DNA of 64,000 nt from Melittangium boletus DSM 14713 (GTDB lineage: Bacteria; Myxococcota; Myxococcia; Myxococcales; Myxococcaceae): contig NZ_CP022163.1 of assembly GCF_002305855.1 (NCBI RefSeq), positions 2,852,292 through 2,916,291 of the forward strand, given 5' to 3'. Of the stretch, positions 50,268 through 58,775 are shown piece after piece (position 1 is the stretch's first letter; each line of letters starts with the position of its first letter). The notes under the pieces were generated by a model. That model ran no database searches and was not told the origin of the DNA. It saw nothing but the letters and a program-made list of their open reading frames with translations. Position numbers and translations under genes: made by a program.

Positions 50268-51584
50268 ATGAAGACGGAGCGGACATCCTGGGGACGCTAC
50301 CCGCGCGTGAAGGCGCAGCCGGTGCATCCCGTGTCGTGGACGAGCGAGCCGCTGCCGGTCCCCCCAGCCGGTGGCACGCTGCTGCCCCACGGCCAGGGCC
50401 GCAGCTATGGCGACTCGTGCCTCAATGAGGGCGGCACGCTGCTGACCACGGAGCGGTTGGACCACTTCCTCGGCTTCGATCCGGCCACGGGCGTGCTGCG
50501 CTGCGAGTCCGGCGTCACGCTGGACACCATCGTCCGGCTGGTGGCGCCCCAGGGCTGGTTCCCGCCGGTGACCCCGGGCACGAAGTTCGTGACCGTGGGC
50601 GGCGCCATCGCCAATGACGTGCATGGCAAGAACCACGTGCGCGAGGGCACCTTCGGCCGGCACCTGCGCCGCTTCGAGCTGGTGCGCTCGGACTGCTCGC
50701 GGCGGGAGTGCTCGCCCACGGAGAATCGCGACTGGTTCGAGGCCACCATTGGCGGACTCGGGCTCACGGGCCTCATCACCTGGGCGGAGCTGCAACTGCG
50801 GCGCGTGAGCAACCCGTACATCCTCCAGGAAACGATCCCCTTCGAGAACCTGGAGGGCTTCCTCTCGATCCTCGAGGAGTCCGAGCGGGACTTCGAGTTC
50901 AACGTGGCCTGGGTGGACAGCCTCGCGCGCGGCAGGCATCTCGGCCGGGGCCTGTTCTACCGGGGCGACTACGCGCCGCCGCAGTTCGACGCGGTCCCCC
51001 GCGCCCGCGCGATTCCCTCGGGGCTCGGGGTGCCCTTCGACTTCCCAGGCTTCGCCCTCAACCGCGTGTCGGTGGCGGCCTTCAACGCGCTCCAGTACCG
51101 CATGCGGCCGCAAGGGCTCGTGCACTACGAGCCGTTCTTCTACCCCCTGGACGCCGTGCACGGCTGGAACCGCATCTATGGGCGCCAGGGCTTCCTGCAG
51201 TTCCAGTGCGGCGTGCCCATGAGCCACGCGGGCGTGGACGCGCTGCGGGAAATCCTCGATCGCAGCGCGCACAGCGGCATGCCCTCCTTCCTCACGGTCC
51301 TCAAGGTGTACGGAGACGTGCCCTCTCCGGGGTGGATGAGCTTTCCCAAGCGGGGCTTCTCGCTCGCGCTGGACTTCGCCAACCGGGGCGAGCGCACGTA
51401 CCGCCTCGTGGATGAACTGGATGCCGTCACCCGCCGGGCGGGCGGCCGGGTGTATCCCGCGAAGGACTCGCGGATGAGCCCGGAGAGCTTCCGGGCGTAC
51501 TACCCGGAGCACGAGCGCTTCGCCCGGTACGTGGACCCGGCATTCTCCTCATCCTTCTGGCGCCGGGTGAACGGCGCGGGATAG
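50268..51584 (+). CDS. dprE1: DprE1-like FAD-dependent decaprenylphosphoryl-ribose 2'-oxidase
   Basis: 438 aa. PHGQGRSYGDSCLNEGG and VTVGGAIANDVHGKNH hold the FAD site, with the covalent-type His in the second. YPAKDSRMSPE carries the catalytic Lys, equal to Lys418 of the mycobacterial enzyme. The segment aligned to the drug-reactive Cys387 reads SLALDF, an Ala in place of Cys. It oxidises the ribose C2 of decaprenylphosphoryl ribose. Followed after 10 nt by the reductase. Confidence 0.9.
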   Translation: MKTERTSWGRYPRVKAQPVHPVSWTSEPLPVPPAGGTLLPHGQGRSYGDSCLNEGGTLLTTERLDHFLGFDPATGVLRCESGVTLDTIVRLVAPQGWFPPVTPGTKFVTVGGAIANDVHGKNHVREGTFGRHLRRFELVRSDCSRRECSPTENRDWFEATIGGLGLTGLITWAELQLRRVSNPYILQETIPFENLEGFLSILEESERDFEFNVAWVDSLARGRHLGRGLFYRGDYAPPQFDAVPRARAIPSGLGVPFDFPGFALNRVSVAAFNALQYRMRPQGLVHYEPFFYPLDAVHGWNRIYGRQGFLQFQCGVPMSHAGVDALREILDRSAHSGMPSFLTVLKVYGDVPSPGWMSFPKRGFSLALDFANRGERTYRLVDELDAVTRRAGGRVYPAKDSRMSPESFRAYYPEHERFARYVDPAFSSSFWRRVNGAG

Positions 51585-51594
51585 ATACCGCTCC

Positions 51595-52335
51595 ATGATG
51601 AAGAAGGTCCTCGTCCTTGGCGCCACGAGCGCCATCGCCCAGGCCACGGTGCGGCTGCTGGCTGCCCGGGGGGCCGCGTTGTACCTGGTGGGCCGCAACC
51701 CCGAGCGGCTCCAGGCCGTGGCCCAGGATGCCCGGACGCGAGGCGCCGCCCGCGTGGAGACCGAGGCCCTGGACCTGGACGACCTCGCCCGGCACGAGGC
51801 GCTGGTGACGCGCGCCGAGGAAGCGCTCGGCGGGCTGGATGGCGCGCTGCTCGCGCACGGGATTCTCGGCGACCAGGCCCAGGCCCAGGGCTCGTACGCG
51901 GAGACGGAGAAGGTGCTGCACACCAACTTCCTGAGCGCGGTGTCGCTGCTCACGCCCCTGGCCAACCGCTTCGAGTCCCAGAAGGCCGGCACGCTCGTGG
52001 TCATCTCCTCGGTGGCGGGAGATCGCGGGCGGCAGAGCAACTACGTCTATGGCGCGTCCAAGGGCGCGCTGAACGTGTTCCTCCAGGGCCTGCGCAACCG
52101 CCTGGCGCGCTCCGGCGTGGCGGTGGTGACGGTGAAGCCGGGCTTCGTGGACACACCGATGACGGCCGCCATGAAGAAGAACCCCCTGTTCGCCTCGCCC
52201 GAGGCGGTGGCGCGGGGAATCGTCCGGGCGGTGGAGACGCGCCAGGACGAGGTGTATCTGCCCGACTTCTGGCGCCCCATCATGTTCCTCATCCGCGGAA
52301 TCCCCGAGCGCGTCTTCAAGCGTCTCAAGTTGTGA
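51595..52335 (+). CDS. dprE2: DprE2-like short-chain dehydrogenase
   Basis: 246 aa. Nucleotide motif VLVLGATSAIAQATVRLLA, active-site YVYGASKGALNV (Tyr-x3-Lys) and VKPGFVDTPMT are typical of the SDR partner that reduces the 2'-keto intermediate to decaprenylphosphoryl arabinose. Two adjacent ATGs (51595, 51598) are possible. Completes the three-gene operon. Ends with the amphipathic GIPERVFKRLKL. Confidence 0.88.
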   Translation: MMKKVLVLGATSAIAQATVRLLAARGAALYLVGRNPERLQAVAQDARTRGAARVETEALDLDDLARHEALVTRAEEALGGLDGALLAHGILGDQAQAQGSYAETEKVLHTNFLSAVSLLTPLANRFESQKAGTLVVISSVAGDRGRQSNYVYGASKGALNVFLQGLRNRLARSGVAVVTVKPGFVDTPMTAAMKKNPLFASPEAVARGIVRAVETRQDEVYLPDFWRPIMFLIRGIPERVFKRLKL

Positions 52336-52480
52336 CGGAACGGGAGCCGACTCCCACTCCCGGTGAAACCCCTCAGGTCCGCGTCAGTCACGGGGCATCA
52401 AAGGTGATAGCGTCCCCCTGGGCGATGTGGCCTGTCTCCGGCGGCCACGACCTCAGCGTCGCCCCGCTCCAGGCCCGAAC

Positions 52481-54280
52481 ATGGCGTCATCCCCCCCGCA
52501 GAGCAACAACCCGCAGTCCCTGGCAGGAAGCATCGACGCGCGCTTGCGCCTGTGTGCGATGCCTCCGGCGCCCTTCGTCTGCTACATGCTCGGCATGGTG
52601 TTGGGACTGAGGGGCGAGGAGGCCACTCAATCCGTCCTCTGGTTCGCGCTGCCGACGATCCTCATCTTCGGCGTGGCGTACCCGCCCCTGCTCATCCGGT
52701 ACCTGTGCCGGCAGACGATGCGGAGCGAGCCGGGAGAGCCCGCGGGCATGCGCCTGGGACGCATGCTGCAGATGCCCTGGCGCATCGCCTTCTACGTGAT
52801 GGCGGGCTCCTACACCTTCGGCGCGTGCTTCTTCTGCAGCATGGTGTGCCTCAAGTTCGACAAGAGCCCCTGGCTGGTGCTGGGCGGCAGTGCCATCGGG
52901 TTGTCCGTGGGGCTGCTGATCGCGTTCCCCGCGGGGATGATCATCGAACGGCTGGCCCTGCCGGCCGCGATCGAGGAGCAGGCGCGCCAGCCCCACCTGC
53001 ACGTGGTGGGGGGTGGCTTCTTCTGGATGCGCCAGTCCTGGTTCCTGCCCTACGCCTTCGCCGTGTGCGTGCTGTCGCTCATCGTCCTGGGCGGCCTCAC
53101 CGTGGCGGTGCAGACGGGCAACGTGCAGAGCCGCTACATCGAGGCCCTGCAGGTCTCGGGACAGCACGAGGCGGCCTACATGCTCGAGGGCCTGGGCACC
53201 TCGCTCCTGTCCGAGCTGAGCTTCCCGGTGGCCGTGCTCGCCGTCATGCTGCTCGCCCTCGCCACGCTGTCCGCGTGGATGCTCGCGCGCCGGCAGGAGC
53301 GTGGCTCGCTCGCGGTGTTGCAGGCCATCGAGGGGCTGTCCGTGGGCCGGGTGCGCACGCCCCAGTGGGTGTCCACCGACGAGGTGGGGGACCTGGCCTT
53401 CGGGCTCAACGCCGTGGTGCTGCAGCTCAGCGCCCTGCCCCGCGCGCTCCAGCAGTCCGCCGCGCAGCTCGGCGAGGCGGGCGCCACCCTGCGCCACGCC
53501 AACGAGGCCCAGCGCCAGGCGCTCACCACCCAGGCCACCGCCATCCAGGAAACCAACGTCACGGCGCAGGAAATCAAGCAGACGTCGGACCTCACCGCCC
53601 ACCGCGCCGAGGCGGTGCTCAACGTGGTGCGCCACGCCGAGGAGCTCAGCCGCGCCGGCACCCTCGCCATCGAGCAGACCATCGAGGGCTTCAGCGCCAT
53701 CCGCGACTCGGTGTTCGCCATCCGCGGCAAGATGGAGCGCCTGCAGGCGAGCGCCGTGCAGATCGGCGAAATCACCCAAACGGTGAAGGACCTGGCCGAC
53801 CAGTCCAACATGCTCGCGCTCAACGCCGCCATCGAGGCGGTGCGCTCGGGCGAGCACGGCAAGGGCTTTGGCGTGGTGGCGCGGGAGATCCGCATCCTCG
53901 CGGATCAGTCCATCCGCTCCACCAGTCGCATCAGTTCCATCCTGGACGAAGTAGGCAACGCCATTGGTGACGCCGTCGCCATGACGGACGTGAGCACCGC
54001 CCAGGTCGAGGGCGGGCTGGACAAGGTGAAGACCTCCGGCGACAGCCTGCGCCAGCTGTCCCTCATGGTGAACGACAGCTCCGAGGCCGTCACGCAGATC
54101 ACCGCCGCCGTGAGTCAGCAGAACGCCGGCTTCGCCCAGATCTTCAACGCCGTCGCCGACCTGTCACGCAGCATGGACCAATCCCTGGACCGCCTCGAAT
54201 CCACTCAGGAGGCCGCCGAGATGCTCCAAAAAGTATCCCATCAGGTCAGCCGTGTAGCAGAGCAGTACCATGTTGAATAA
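52481..54280 (+). CDS. Methyl-accepting chemotaxis-type receptor with multi-pass N-terminus
   Basis: 599 aa. Five to six membrane helices occupy the first 280 residues (for example VLWFALPTILIFGVAYPP, FAVCVLSLIVLGGLTVAV, FPVAVLAVMLLALATLSAWM); a HAMP-like stretch follows, then a coiled signalling domain with the hairpin tip DLADQSNMLALNAAIEAV and GFGVVAREIRILAD. No periplasmic Cache domain, so it may sense membrane state. Start at 52481 has only a weak ribosome-binding site. Confidence 0.87.
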   Translation: MASSPPQSNNPQSLAGSIDARLRLCAMPPAPFVCYMLGMVLGLRGEEATQSVLWFALPTILIFGVAYPPLLIRYLCRQTMRSEPGEPAGMRLGRMLQMPWRIAFYVMAGSYTFGACFFCSMVCLKFDKSPWLVLGGSAIGLSVGLLIAFPAGMIIERLALPAAIEEQARQPHLHVVGGGFFWMRQSWFLPYAFAVCVLSLIVLGGLTVAVQTGNVQSRYIEALQVSGQHEAAYMLEGLGTSLLSELSFPVAVLAVMLLALATLSAWMLARRQERGSLAVLQAIEGLSVGRVRTPQWVSTDEVGDLAFGLNAVVLQLSALPRALQQSAAQLGEAGATLRHANEAQRQALTTQATAIQETNVTAQEIKQTSDLTAHRAEAVLNVVRHAEELSRAGTLAIEQTIEGFSAIRDSVFAIRGKMERLQASAVQIGEITQTVKDLADQSNMLALNAAIEAVRSGEHGKGFGVVAREIRILADQSIRSTSRISSILDEVGNAIGDAVAMTDVSTAQVEGGLDKVKTSGDSLRQLSLMVNDSSEAVTQITAAVSQQNAGFAQIFNAVADLSRSMDQSLDRLESTQEAAEMLQKVSHQVSRVAEQYHVE

Positions 54281-54426
54281 AGTGCCCCGGAGTTCGTCAA
54301 TTTTCCGGCTTCGCTTGAATATTACAGCTTGACCATCCCCGTTACAGGCCTGTAGTCTTGAAGGCGCGTGACAGGGGTAACCCCCACTCCCCTCCTCGCG
54401 CGATTGCCCCGAGGCAGGAGATCCAT
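54281..54426 (+). promoter_or_regulatory. Promoter region of the first PKS cassette with palindromic operator candidate
   Basis: TTGACC (54329-54334, five of six to the -35 consensus) is followed after 18 nt by TAGTCT (54353-54358, weak -10). Between and overlapping them is the 12-bp perfect palindrome TACAGGCCTGTA (54343-54354), well placed for a repressor. AGGAG lies 7 nt upstream of the ACP start. Confidence 0.45.
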
Positions 54427-54771
54427 ATGCACCGGCAGGAAATTCTGGATCACGTCCGCAACATCGTCCTCGGCACCAACACGGGCCTGTTTCCGGACGA
54501 CGTCGCTGAGTTCGCCTCGATGACCTACGACCTGGGGATGGACTCGTTCCACCTGGAGTCGATGATTTCCCGGCTCAAGGAGGAGGTGGCCGACATCGAG
54601 TTCACCCCCTGGTACATCAAGGCGTCGCGCCGGGGTCATGACACCGTGGGCAGCCTGGTGGACTTCATCGACGAGCGCCTGGCGGCCATGCCGTCCGCGG
54701 CCCGCGCCCGTCCCCAGGTGGAGACCTCCTTCAACGCCGAGTCCGTGTCGATCGAGCTGGAGGCCGCGTGA
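54427..54771 (+). CDS. Acyl carrier protein (cassette 1)
   Basis: 114 aa. Phosphopantetheine site DLGMDSFHLE with Ser40; HRQEILDHVRNIVLG and VGSLVDFIDERL are the flanking helices. A 30-residue tail follows the ACP core. It would carry the acyl chain from the acyl-AMP ligase to the polyketide synthase. ATG at 54427 with AGGAG 7 nt upstream; TGA overlaps the next gene (GTGA). Confidence 0.88.
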   Translation: MHRQEILDHVRNIVLGTNTGLFPDDVAEFASMTYDLGMDSFHLESMISRLKEEVADIEFTPWYIKASRRGHDTVGSLVDFIDERLAAMPSAARARPQVETSFNAESVSIELEAA

Positions 54772-55829
54772 ACCAGCAGGCGCCCGCGCGCCGAGCCACC
54801 CTGCTGTCCATCGCCTCGGCCGTTCCGCCGCTGTCGCTCACCCAGGAGGAGTTCTTCGAGGGAGCGCTGCGGCACTGGTACAAGGACATTCCCCACGCCG
54901 AGCGCATCGTGTTCAACACGGGGGTGCGCCGGCGGCATTTCACGTGGGACCCGCGCGTGGAGCTCAAGGACGGCTCGCGCGGACTGGGAGACCGCGTCCG
55001 CGTCTACGAGCGCGAGGGCCTGCGCATCACCCAGGAATCGGTCCAGAAGGCGCTCGGCGACCTGGAGCGCTCACGCGTGGGCGCCTTCGCCATGACGACC
55101 AACTCGGGCTACTCGGGGCCGGGGTTGGATCTGTTCATCGCCAAGAACCTGGGGCTCAACTCCCACATCCGCCGCACCTTCGTGGGCCACATGGGCTGCT
55201 TCGCGGCCTTCCCCGTGCTGCGCACGGCCATGGACAGCGTCGCCGCGCGCCCGGACGAGCTCGTCATCGCCAACGCCTCCGAGTACAGCTCCCTGCAGTT
55301 CCACACCACGCCGGATCCCGAGCAGGTGGTCATCCACGGCCTGTTCGGTGACGCCTCGTGCACGGTGGTGGTGGGCAGCGCGCCGGATGGCGAGGGCGTG
55401 CAGTTCCTGCGCTCGCACACCGAGCAGCTCTACGACACCAACGAGCTGATGGCGTGGAACATCCACAACGACGGGTTCCGGATGACCCTGTCGCCCTACG
55501 TGCCCTTCGTGCTCGCCGAGCACGTGGATCGCATCCTGGAGCGGCTGCTCGGGCCCGAGGGACTGAGCAAGAAGGACGTCACGCGCTGGCTCATCCACCC
55601 GGGCGGGCCGAAGATCCTCGAGGGGCTGGCCCGGCAGCTCAAGCTGGACAAGTCGAGCATGCGCGCGAGCTGGCACGTGCTGGGCGAGTACGGCAACTGC
55701 GGCGCCACCACCGCGCTGCTGGTGCTCGAGGAAACGCTCAAGACGGACAAGCCCCAGCGCGGCGAGTACGGGGTGATGATGGGGTTCGGCCCCGGCCTCA
55801 CCGTCGAGTCGATGCTGGTGCGCTTCTAG
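54768..55829 (+). CDS. Type III polyketide synthase (cassette 1)
   Basis: 353 aa. Catalytic triad: Cys144 (GHMGCFAAFPVLR), His277 (WLIHPGGPKIL), Asn310 (GEYGNCGATTALLVLE). The HPGGPKIL form is chalcone/stilbene-synthase-like rather than FabH (HQAN). It would condense an acyl starter with malonyl units and cyclise to pyrone or resorcinol products. Starts at a GTG overlapping the ACP stop and precedes the ligase by 33 nt. Divergent from the second copy at 60878-61963. Confidence 0.85.
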   Translation: MNQQAPARRATLLSIASAVPPLSLTQEEFFEGALRHWYKDIPHAERIVFNTGVRRRHFTWDPRVELKDGSRGLGDRVRVYEREGLRITQESVQKALGDLERSRVGAFAMTTNSGYSGPGLDLFIAKNLGLNSHIRRTFVGHMGCFAAFPVLRTAMDSVAARPDELVIANASEYSSLQFHTTPDPEQVVIHGLFGDASCTVVVGSAPDGEGVQFLRSHTEQLYDTNELMAWNIHNDGFRMTLSPYVPFVLAEHVDRILERLLGPEGLSKKDVTRWLIHPGGPKILEGLARQLKLDKSSMRASWHVLGEYGNCGATTALLVLEETLKTDKPQRGEYGVMMGFGPGLTVESMLVRF

Positions 55830-55862
55830 GCAGTCATCCCACCCAGAGGAAAAAATCGCCCC

Positions 55863-57701
55863 ATGAGCCAGGAGCTCCCGCGTCGCCAGACCCTTCCCTT
55901 CCGCCTGGGCCCTGGAGCGGGACGCCACCCGAGCCGGGAACACGCGCAGCGCTCGCCCACGCGGGTGCAGCTCCCCGCCGTGTCCACCCTGGCGGAAATC
56001 GTGATGCACTGGGGCCAGACGCGCCCCTCCCAGCCCCTGCTGTCCTTCGTGGACCTGGAGGATCAGCTCACCGTGCTCACCGCGGGCGAGCTGCTGCGCG
56101 ACGCCCTGCGTCTGGGGTCCCACCTGCGCGCGCGGGGCGTCAAGCGGGGAGACCGGGTGGTGCTCTCCTTCGACACCAGCCCCGAGTTCCTCGAGTGTTT
56201 CTTCGCGTGTGGACTCGTGGGCGCCACGCCCTGCCTCATCGAGCTGCCCTCCTCGAAGGTGTCCGTGCAGACGTGGAGCGAGCGGCTGCGCGTGAAGCTG
56301 CGGATGCTCGGCGCGCGCGCCATCCTCATGGATCCGGACTTCGCGGACCTGGCGCACGAGTCCCTCAAGGACTTCACCCCCGAGCCCGGAATGGAGGCCC
56401 CCTTCGTGGCGACCCCGGCCGAGTTCGCCACGCCCGCCGAGCCCTTCACCCCGGAGCCCCCGGACGCGGAAGACACGGCCTTCATCCAGTTCACCTCCGG
56501 CACCACGGACGCGCCCAAGGGCGTGCAGGTGTCCCATCGCGCCCTGCTGGCCAACTGCGCGGCCCTGGGCGAGCACAGCCAGTGGGACTCGGATGATCTG
56601 ATGGTGTCGTGGCTGCCGCTCTTCCACGACATGGGCCTCGTCGCGAGCACACTCGCGTCCTTCGTGCACGGAATCCCCACGGTGCTGATGCCGCCGTTCG
56701 GCTTCCTGCTCAAGCCCTCGCGCTGGCTGTGGGCCCTCCACTGCTTCCGCGCCACCAACAGCTTCGCGCCCAACTTCGCCTACCAGCTGTGCGTCAAGCG
56801 CATCAAGGACGCGGAGCTGGAGGGCCTGGACCTCGGCTCCTGGAAGCGCGCCTACAACGCCGCGGAGTTCATCCACACGGACACCGTGCACCAGTTCACC
56901 GAGCGCTTCGCGCCCCACGGCTTCGATGACGACGCGTGGAAGCCGTCCTACGGCATGGCGGAGATGGTGGTGGCGGTGACGGTGCGCCGCCGGTCGGACC
57001 CCATGCACCAGGAGTCCATCTCGCGCACCGCGCTGTCCTCGCGGCGCGAGGCCGTACCCCAACCCCGGGGTCCGGACTCGCTCCTCGTGGTGGGCGTGGG
57101 CAAGCCCATCCGCGGCATCGAGCTGCGCATCGTCGACGAGGAGGGCCGGGATGTCCCCGAGCGCCACGAAGGAGAAATCCTCCTGCGCGGCACGTCGCTC
57201 TTCGGCGGCTACTACCAGAACCCGGAGGCCACCCAGGCCGTGCTGCGCGAGGGCTGGCTGCACACGGGAGACCTCGGCTACCTGGCCCACGGCGAGCTCT
57301 TCATCTGCGGGCGCAGCAAGGACCTCATCATCAAGGCGGGGGAGAACCACCACCCCTACACCATGGAGAACGCCGCGGCGCGCGTGTCGGGCGTGCGCAC
57401 GGGCTGCGTGGCCGCAGTGGGCGTGAACAACCCCCAGACGGGCACCGAGGACATCGTCGTCCTGTGCGAGACGACCGAGACGAAGCCCGAGCTGCTGCGC
57501 CAGTTGTGCAAGCACGTGGAGGACACCGTCTTCCAGGGCGCCGGCGTGCGCCCCAACCGCGTGCTCCCCGTGCCGCCCCAGACGCTGCCCAAGACGACCA
57601 GCGGCAAGCTCAAGCGCGCCTACATCCGCGAGCACATCGAGGCCTTCGACAAGCTGTCGCTGCTGGTGGCTCCTCCCCCCAAACAGGCCGTGGTGCACTG
57701 A
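55863..57701 (+). CDS. Fatty acyl-AMP ligase (cassette 1)
   Basis: 612 aa. The adenylate-forming signature FIQFTSGTTDAPKGVQVSH, SWLPLFHDMGLVAS, GWLHTGDLGYLAHGEL and C-terminal KTTSGKLKRAY (Lys) place it with the FAAL group that loads acyl chains onto carrier proteins without CoA. The role fits the ACP gene two positions upstream. No signal peptide. Confidence 0.88.
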   Translation: MSQELPRRQTLPFRLGPGAGRHPSREHAQRSPTRVQLPAVSTLAEIVMHWGQTRPSQPLLSFVDLEDQLTVLTAGELLRDALRLGSHLRARGVKRGDRVVLSFDTSPEFLECFFACGLVGATPCLIELPSSKVSVQTWSERLRVKLRMLGARAILMDPDFADLAHESLKDFTPEPGMEAPFVATPAEFATPAEPFTPEPPDAEDTAFIQFTSGTTDAPKGVQVSHRALLANCAALGEHSQWDSDDLMVSWLPLFHDMGLVASTLASFVHGIPTVLMPPFGFLLKPSRWLWALHCFRATNSFAPNFAYQLCVKRIKDAELEGLDLGSWKRAYNAAEFIHTDTVHQFTERFAPHGFDDDAWKPSYGMAEMVVAVTVRRRSDPMHQESISRTALSSRREAVPQPRGPDSLLVVGVGKPIRGIELRIVDEEGRDVPERHEGEILLRGTSLFGGYYQNPEATQAVLREGWLHTGDLGYLAHGELFICGRSKDLIIKAGENHHPYTMENAAARVSGVRTGCVAAVGVNNPQTGTEDIVVLCETTETKPELLRQLCKHVEDTVFQGAGVRPNRVLPVPPQTLPKTTSGKLKRAYIREHIEAFDKLSLLVAPPPKQAVVH

Positions 57702-57760
57702 TCGCGGGGCCGGACGGTTTTCCTCACTCGGCGTGGATTCCCGCAAATACGCTCGAGCCC

Positions 57761-57789
57761 TTGCTGTCCAAGCATTCTCAAGATATAAG
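57761..57789 (+). promoter_or_regulatory. Candidate sigma-70 promoter of the M43 protease gene
   Basis: TTGCTG (57761-57766), a 17-nt spacer, and TATAAG (57784-57789, five of six). It lies in an AT-enriched patch 30 nt before the start codon. Confidence 0.5.
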
Positions 57790-57818
57790 GTTTTCCAACT
57801 TTTCCTCGGGAGTTGGAA

Positions 57819-58706
57819 ATGTCCAGCGGCGTGGTCTCCAAGAGTGTTCGTTCGGCGATGTTCCTGGGCGCGGTCCTGGCCTTCGGTGGATGTGCGGAAG
57901 TCGCGGAGGCTCCCGTCGAGGAGCAGCCGGTGCAGGCCGAGGCGCATGGCCGCGGCTGTGTGACGGAGGACCTGAGCGAGTCCGAGCGCGAGGCCGTGGA
58001 GCAGGCCATCGCCGGCCGGGTGAACGCCCAGGCGCGCGCCAACGGCTCGGTCAACATCAAGGTGTACTTCCACGTCATCAACAAGGGCACGGGCGTGTCC
58101 AACGGCAACATCACGGACGCGCAGATCGCCCAGCAGATCTCGGTGCTCAACCAGGCCTATGCGAACACCCCGTACCGCTTCACGCTGGCGGGCACGGACC
58201 GCACCACCAACTCCACCTGGTACACCTCCACGGGCGGCTCCTCGGAGACGGCCATGAAGAAGGCGCTGCGCAAGGGCACGGCGGCCGACCTCAACTTCTA
58301 TACCAACAACATGGGCGGCGGCCTGCTCGGCTGGGCGACCTTCCCCTCCAGCTACAAGTCCCAGCCCACCCAGGACGGCGTGGTCGTCCTCTACTCGTCC
58401 CTGCCCGGCGGCACCGCGGCCCCCTTCAACCTGGGCCACACCGCCACGCACGAGGTCGGCCACTGGCTCGGCCTGTACCACACGTTCCAGGGCGGCTGCT
58501 CCAGCACGGGTGACAGCGTGAGCGACACCCCGGCCGAGTCCACGCCCGCCTCCGGCTGCCCCAAGGGCCGCGACACCTGCTCCACCGCCGGCCTGGACCC
58601 CATCGAGAACTACATGGACTACAGCGACGACGCCTGCATGACCAAGTTCACCGCGGGTCAGGTCGCTCGCATGGAGTCCATGGTCATCACGTACCGCGGT
58701 CTGTGA
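57819..58706 (+). CDS. M43-family zinc metalloprotease lipoprotein
   Basis: 295 aa from ATG 57819 (GGGAG 6 nt upstream). Lipobox FGGC (Cys25). The zinc site HEVGHWLGLYH has His211, Glu212, His215 and His221, and NYMDYSDDACM is the Met-turn; several cysteines (CSSTG, CPKGRDTC) would be disulphide-bonded. Related to cytophagalysin/pappalysin secreted proteases. Residues 26-75 look like a pro-region. It sits between the two PKS cassettes but has its own promoter and terminator. Confidence 0.9.
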   Translation: MSSGVVSKSVRSAMFLGAVLAFGGCAEVAEAPVEEQPVQAEAHGRGCVTEDLSESEREAVEQAIAGRVNAQARANGSVNIKVYFHVINKGTGVSNGNITDAQIAQQISVLNQAYANTPYRFTLAGTDRTTNSTWYTSTGGSSETAMKKALRKGTAADLNFYTNNMGGGLLGWATFPSSYKSQPTQDGVVVLYSSLPGGTAAPFNLGHTATHEVGHWLGLYHTFQGGCSSTGDSVSDTPAESTPASGCPKGRDTCSTAGLDPIENYMDYSDDACMTKFTAGQVARMESMVITYRGL

Positions 58707-58737
58707 TCCACGGCCTTCGGGCCTGAGCCGTTCCCGA

Positions 58738-58775
58738 CGCCGGCCGCGCACCTCCGCGCGGTCGGCGCTTTCTTT
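58738..58775. terminator. Terminator between the M43 protease and the cassette 2 ligase
   Basis: 11-bp GC-rich stem (CGCCGGCCGCG, 58738-58748; CGCGGTCGGCG, 58757-58767, one G-T pair), 8-nt loop, then CTTTCTTT. Intrinsic terminator for the plus-strand protease; the same stem may serve the opposite gene, which ends at 58774. Confidence 0.75.
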
